A stretch of 17,067 bases of DNA from Clostridiales bacterium. GTDB taxonomy: Bacteria > Bacillota_A > Clostridia > Oscillospirales > Oscillospiraceae. The notes under the pieces are model-generated. The model did not search any database, was not told the origin of the DNA, and worked only from the letters and a program-made list of their open reading frames with translations. The translations under genes and the position numbers were made by a program. Shown one piece after another: positions 14,059 to 17,067 of the stretch. Numbering within the stretch: position 1 is the stretch's first letter; every line of letters starts with the position of its first letter. The DNA is taken from the NCBI GenBank assembly GCA_004553625.1, contig SFKX01000027.1:1-17067 (forward strand), given 5' to 3'.

Positions 14059-14268
14059 ATGGATATCAGCAAGGTAACCGTCAGAGAACTGCTCGAGAAC
14101 AAGGCCGCGTGCGACGCCATGAACGCCATCGACCCGAAGATCCTCAAGAGCCCCATGGTCAAGCTCGTCAAGGGCAAGACCGTCGAAGCCGTGTTCAACA
14201 TGGTGCCGGACAGCAAGGTCTCGCCCGATGTGAAGGCCAAGATCCGCGAGGCCCTCGCCGCCATCTGA
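14059..14268 (+). CDS. Small conserved-looking helical protein, unknown function
   Basis: The 69-residue product starts MDISKVTVRELLENKAACDA and ends VKAKIREALAAI. It is highly charged, with no membrane span or signal peptide. The pattern T-V-R-E-L-L-x-N, then P-K-I-L-x-x-P-M-V-K-L-x-K-G-K-T-V-E-A-V, then a closing helix recalls a roughly 65-residue helical module that I remember as free small proteins and as C-terminal extensions of gut Firmicutes glycosidases and hydrolases; this is from memory and uncertain. GGGAG lies 7 nt before the ATG. It is monocistronic, between a good promoter (13976-14004) and a perfect terminator (14286-14328). Together with codon choice typical of the window, this makes a real, probably well-expressed gene likely. 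Confidence 0.85.
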   Translation: MDISKVTVRELLENKAACDAMNAIDPKILKSPMVKLVKGKTVEAVFNMVPDSKVSPDVKAKIREALAAI

Positions 14269-14285
14269 GCGATATACTTCAAATT

Positions 14286-14328
14286 AAAAGCCAGCCGCAG
14301 AGCAGACGTTCCGCGGCTGGCTTTTTTT
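14286..14328 (+). terminator. Intrinsic terminator of the 69-residue protein gene
   Basis: A perfect 13-bp stem, AAAAGCCAGCCGC (14286-14298) and GCGGCTGGCTTTT (14313-14325), with a 14-nt loop, continues into a run of seven T (14322-14328). The A/T flanks are symmetric, but no minus-strand gene needs it. Confidence 0.95.
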
Positions 14329-14477
14329 GCCCTTCCTCACAGGCTCGTCACATTTTTCCCAGGCTGTGGAATCTCCGGGCTTGTTGCGCTATGTTAAAAA
14401 CACGGCGACCGGCTCAAGCGATCATATCCGCGCGAACACGTCATGCGGCACGGATCGAGGGCGCCGAATTCCAGCGC
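14329..14477 (+). other. Leader region of the secreted-protein gene; no clear promoter
   Basis: This gene-free stretch must hold the start signals of the downstream gene, because a strong terminator precedes it. The best candidate I see is TATGTT (near 14391) with TGGAAT 17 nt upstream, matching only 4 and 3 of 6 positions. No riboswitch or strong hairpin was recognised. An alternative sigma factor or an activator may be used. Confidence 0.35.
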
Positions 14478-14484
14478 AAGGAGG
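14478..14484 (+). promoter_or_regulatory. Shine-Dalgarno site of the secreted-protein gene
   Basis: AAGGAGG, a perfect site, lies 8 nt before ATG 14493. It fixes the start just ahead of the signal peptide. Confidence 0.9.
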
Positions 14485-14492
14485 TTCCAGAT

Positions 14493-17067
14493 ATGAACCG
14501 TTGTAAATCCGTCCGAAGGCTGTTGATCACGCTCCTATTGCTGCTCTCGTTGGTCACAGTCCCGGCCCTCGCCTCCGGCGGAGACACTGTTGAGATATCG
14601 ACCGCCGAGGGGCTTATGGAGCTGCTCTCCACGAGTTACGGCGACTGCTATAAAAAGACCTACGGCAAGACCTTCGTCCTGACCGAGGACATCACGATAG
14701 ACACGAGCGAGCTGGAGACCAGCTTCAACGCCAACAGCGCCCCCATCCGCGCCTTTGACGGCATATTCGACGGGGGCGGCCACACCGTCACCGTCGTGGA
14801 GGCCGAGTCGGGCGAGCCGTCGATGCCCCTCTTCGACTGGGTCGGCACGAACATAAACAATGACCAGGCCAGCATCAGGAACCTGGACCTGGTGTTTGAG
14901 GGCAACGTCAGCGGCGCTCCGCTGGCCGCCGTCATCGGCAACGGCGCCGTGGAAAACGTGAATATCGAATTCCAAAAGGACATCCTCTTTGCCGAGGCAA
15001 AGAGCGACTTCAATTACGCCGCGGCCACCGGGGTATTCGTGTTTCTGGGCGCCTCCAGCGGCGCCGAAAAAAATCCCACCTCTATAAAGAACGTGAGCGT
15101 CAGCGCCACCGGCCCCGCGCCCTACGGGGTGATCGGCTCCGCCCAGCCGCAGGACAGGCAGTACGTCATGGCGGCGGGCGTCTACTCTGAGCGCAACCTC
15201 GCGGGCGCCGCCTGCGTGCTGGAAGGCGTTGAGATCAGCGTCCGGGCCGTCTGCGCCCGCTCCGGCTACGCCTCCGGCAACAGCGCGGTCTGCGCGGCGG
15301 GCGCCGTCAGCGGCCACTACCAGTCGAACCTCCGGCTCGGATACACCACCGTCACGGTCGCGGAGAGCATACTCTCCGAGGCGGTCTCCGGCTCCGGCGT
15401 CTCCGAGGTGTATTCCTTCGGCCTGGCGTACGACGCTTACGCCTTCCGCGAGTGCAGCGTCAGTGTCGGCGGGAGCGTCCAGGCCATCGCCGCCGAGGGC
15501 GTCTCCGCCAGCGCCTACGCCGCCGGTCTGGGCCTTTCCGTCTCTAACAAACATAACCAGCAGGAGCCCAATGGCGGCGCCTACCACAACTGGGGCGAAG
15601 GCACGGGCAAATGCTCCGTCACTGTGGGCGGGGACATCCTCGCCTCCGTCAGCTCGGCCGTCTCGGACAAGGTCGCCGCGGCCTGCGGCGCGGCCTATAA
15701 CACGGGCCACCAGTACGTCTGGAACGACGTCACGATAGACGTCGCGGGGAGCATCAGCGCCCGCGGCGGCGGGCTCTGCAAAGCATACGCCAGCGGCTTT
15801 GCCCACCAGCCCTACAACGAGCCCAACGTCCTCGACCAGAATGTAGACTACGAAAACTGCTCCGTGACCGCCGGAAGCATCTGCGCGGTCTCGCCCGAGT
15901 ACGGCGGATACGCCGCCGGTTTCATGCGCTGGTGCTACGGCGCCTGCAAAAACTGCTCGGTGACGGCCGGGTCCATCGAGAGCAGCGGCATAGACGCGGA
16001 CGTCTCCGGCTTTGCCCGCAGGTTCTCGCCCAACACCTCGGCCTACCTCAGCAACACGCACGGCGAGCTCGACGGCTGCAAGGTCGCCGCGGGCAGCATC
16101 CGCGCCGTCAACACGGACCCCGACAACGCCGCAAATGCCGCCGGCTTCGTCATCGAGGTCTCGAACGTTGTCCCCGGCTTCAGCGCAGCGATACGCGGCT
16201 GCGAGGTGACGATAGAAAACGAGCTGCTCTCCGACTCCGCAAACAGAACGCCCTTTGAGGCGCTCTTTGTGGGCGTGAACAAGATCTCCTGCGGCATCTT
16301 CGACAACCGCGTGACCCTTCCCCGGTCTCAGGCGGACGTGCAGACCATTGAGGGCGCGGACTATGTCCTGTTCACCGCGTCTGAGGCCGCAGGCCGGGCG
16401 GACAGCACCGACTGGCAGAGCGGCAACCGGGTCGTCTTTCCCGGCGAGAGCATCAACGCCGTCACCTGCGCCTTTGACGACGGCGACAGCACCGGCACGC
16501 TCTGGAAGCTCACACTCGAGCTGCGGTTCTTCACCGTCGACTACGACCTGAACGGCGGCACGCCAGCGCCCGGGGTTGATTACTCCGCCGTCACCGTGAA
16601 CGAGGGCGAAAAGATAAGCCTCCCCGCCGCGCCTGAGCGCGAGGACTATATATTCATCGGCTGGAGCGACGGCACGGAGCTCCGCCAGCCCGGCGACGAG
16701 GTCGAGATAGAGGGCAGCACCACCTTCACCGCCCAGTGGGAGGCCGACATACGCTATTTCACCCTCACATACAACTCAAACGGCGGCACGGAATACCCGG
16801 ACGAGACCCACCCCGAGGGCATGGAAGTCCGGCTGGACAAGCTGCCCGAGCGCGAGGGCCACAGCTTCACCGGCTGGTACGCAGATGTGGAGCTGACGCA
16901 GCTTATTGAAACCGTAATAATGAACGAGCACATCAGCGTCTACGCGGGCTGGGAAAAGGATGAGGAGCCCTGGGTCCCGCCCTACATCCCGCCCGTCGCC
17001 CCCTCCGAGCCGGTCTATGAGCCGAACTGGCTGAACACCACGGACCACTTCGGCTACATCATCGGCT
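14493..17067 (+). CDS. Secreted beta-helix-like surface protein with InlB-type repeats and SLH anchor (3' end cut by window edge)
   Basis: 858 residues are visible. A signal peptide (MNRCKSVRRLLITLLLLLSL..., basic n-region, Leu core, probable cut after ALA at 25-27) leads to a domain (about 30-200) resembling the cap of right-handed beta-helix proteins: LTEDITID, FDGIFDGGGHTVTV, IRNLDLVFEG, AVENVNIEF. From about 200 to 590 run some ten imperfect repeats of the form C/N-x-V-x-V/A-x-G-S-I-x-A. Two InlB B-type repeats follow (about 682-749, with YDLNGG and FIGWSDG; about 758-820, with YNSNGG and FTGWYAD), then a Pro-rich linker (823-845). LNTTDHFGYIIG from 847 is the usual opening of an SLH domain, which binds secondary wall polymer. 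I infer a cell-surface adhesin or binding protein. No catalytic motif was seen. The gene continues past the window. Confidence 0.9.
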   Translation, partial: MNRCKSVRRLLITLLLLLSLVTVPALASGGDTVEISTAEGLMELLSTSYGDCYKKTYGKTFVLTEDITIDTSELETSFNANSAPIRAFDGIFDGGGHTVTVVEAESGEPSMPLFDWVGTNINNDQASIRNLDLVFEGNVSGAPLAAVIGNGAVENVNIEFQKDILFAEAKSDFNYAAATGVFVFLGASSGAEKNPTSIKNVSVSATGPAPYGVIGSAQPQDRQYVMAAGVYSERNLAGAACVLEGVEISVRAVCARSGYASGNSAVCAAGAVSGHYQSNLRLGYTTVTVAESILSEAVSGSGVSEVYSFGLAYDAYAFRECSVSVGGSVQAIAAEGVSASAYAAGLGLSVSNKHNQQEPNGGAYHNWGEGTGKCSVTVGGDILASVSSAVSDKVAAACGAAYNTGHQYVWNDVTIDVAGSISARGGGLCKAYASGFAHQPYNEPNVLDQNVDYENCSVTAGSICAVSPEYGGYAAGFMRWCYGACKNCSVTAGSIESSGIDADVSGFARRFSPNTSAYLSNTHGELDGCKVAAGSIRAVNTDPDNAANAAGFVIEVSNVVPGFSAAIRGCEVTIENELLSDSANRTPFEALFVGVNKISCGIFDNRVTLPRSQADVQTIEGADYVLFTASEAAGRADSTDWQSGNRVVFPGESINAVTCAFDDGDSTGTLWKLTLELRFFTVDYDLNGGTPAPGVDYSAVTVNEGEKISLPAAPEREDYIFIGWSDGTELRQPGDEVEIEGSTTFTAQWEADIRYFTLTYNSNGGTEYPDETHPEGMEVRLDKLPEREGHSFTGWYADVELTQLIETVIMNEHISVYAGWEKDEEPWVPPYIPPVAPSEPVYEPNWLNTTDHFGYIIG
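15090..16235 (+). repeat. Coding repeat array in the surface protein (beta-helix turns)
   Basis: Equivalent positions (usually Cys before x-V-x-V/A-x-G) fall at residues about 201, 246, 286, 321, 374, 412, 456, 488, 529 and 570, a spacing of 32-53. Cys occupies the position at 321, 374, 456, 488, 529 and 570. Typical units are CSVSVGGSVQA, CSVTVGGDILA, CSVTAGSICA and CKVAAGSIRA, each followed by a variable loop and often A-x-G-F/L. The repeats are diverged at DNA level, so this is an old protein-level array rather than a recent duplication. Confidence 0.75.

Noticed and set aside
14535..16061. 508-codon open frame on the minus strand
   Set aside because: It is the mirror of the secreted repeat protein, which has a signal peptide, perfect ribosome site and recognisable domains. 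The mirror product is a low-complexity Gly/Ala/Val/Asp mixture.

Overview
The window looks like chromosome from a high-G+C Clostridia bacterium, probably an Oscillospiraceae-type gut anaerobe. This is inferred from strong Shine-Dalgarno sites, intrinsic terminators with U-tracts, AddAB-type rather than RecBCD-type recombination genes, an IorA-like ferredoxin protein, and a secreted protein carrying InlB-type repeats and the start of an SLH anchor. No species-level marker is present.

Left region (1-4820, minus strand). The cut 5' part of a DeoR-like regulator (1-239) sits behind an AT-rich upstream region that holds short repeats. Next come a tRNA-Gly(TCC) gene with its own promoter and terminator, and a tight operon: DUF1846 protein, MFS transporter, short IorA-like ferredoxin protein, Smr-domain protein. 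The last three junctions are separated by 1 nt, overlapped by 1 nt, and separated by 2 nt. The operon has a plausible promoter at 4740-4768 but no terminator of its own, so it probably reads through the tRNA to the terminator at 442-475.

Middle region (4783-7167). murI (glutamate racemase) has its own promoter and an intrinsic terminator that includes its stop codon. Beside it is a small regulatory island of the kind carried by ICEs and prophages: an ImmA/IrrE-type metallopeptidase and an XRE repressor on the minus strand, divergent from two overlapping genes for small Cys-rich proteins of unknown function on the plus strand. The 190-bp divergent region has two near-consensus promoters facing each other and four copies of TTGTAC/GTACAA placed around them, probably the repressor's operators. 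No integrase or structural phage gene is present, so the island looks like a remnant or a domesticated switch.

Right region (7093-17067). addB and addA (minus, 14-nt overlap) encode the ATP-dependent helicase-nuclease for double-strand break repair; all main motifs are visible. Divergent from addB is a 69-residue acidic/basic helical protein gene with its own promoter and a perfect intrinsic terminator. The window ends inside a large secreted protein gene (14493 onward): signal peptide, beta-helix-like domain of about ten imperfect repeats with a recurring Cys-x-Val position, two InlB-type repeats, a Pro-rich linker and the first residues of an SLH domain.

The most unusual items are the shortened IorA-like protein that has lost its thiamine-diphosphate motifs, the XRE/ImmA island with its operator layout and two uncharacterised Cys-rich proteins, and the Cys-bearing repeat array of the surface protein. 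No CRISPR array, insertion sequence or complete mobile element was found.
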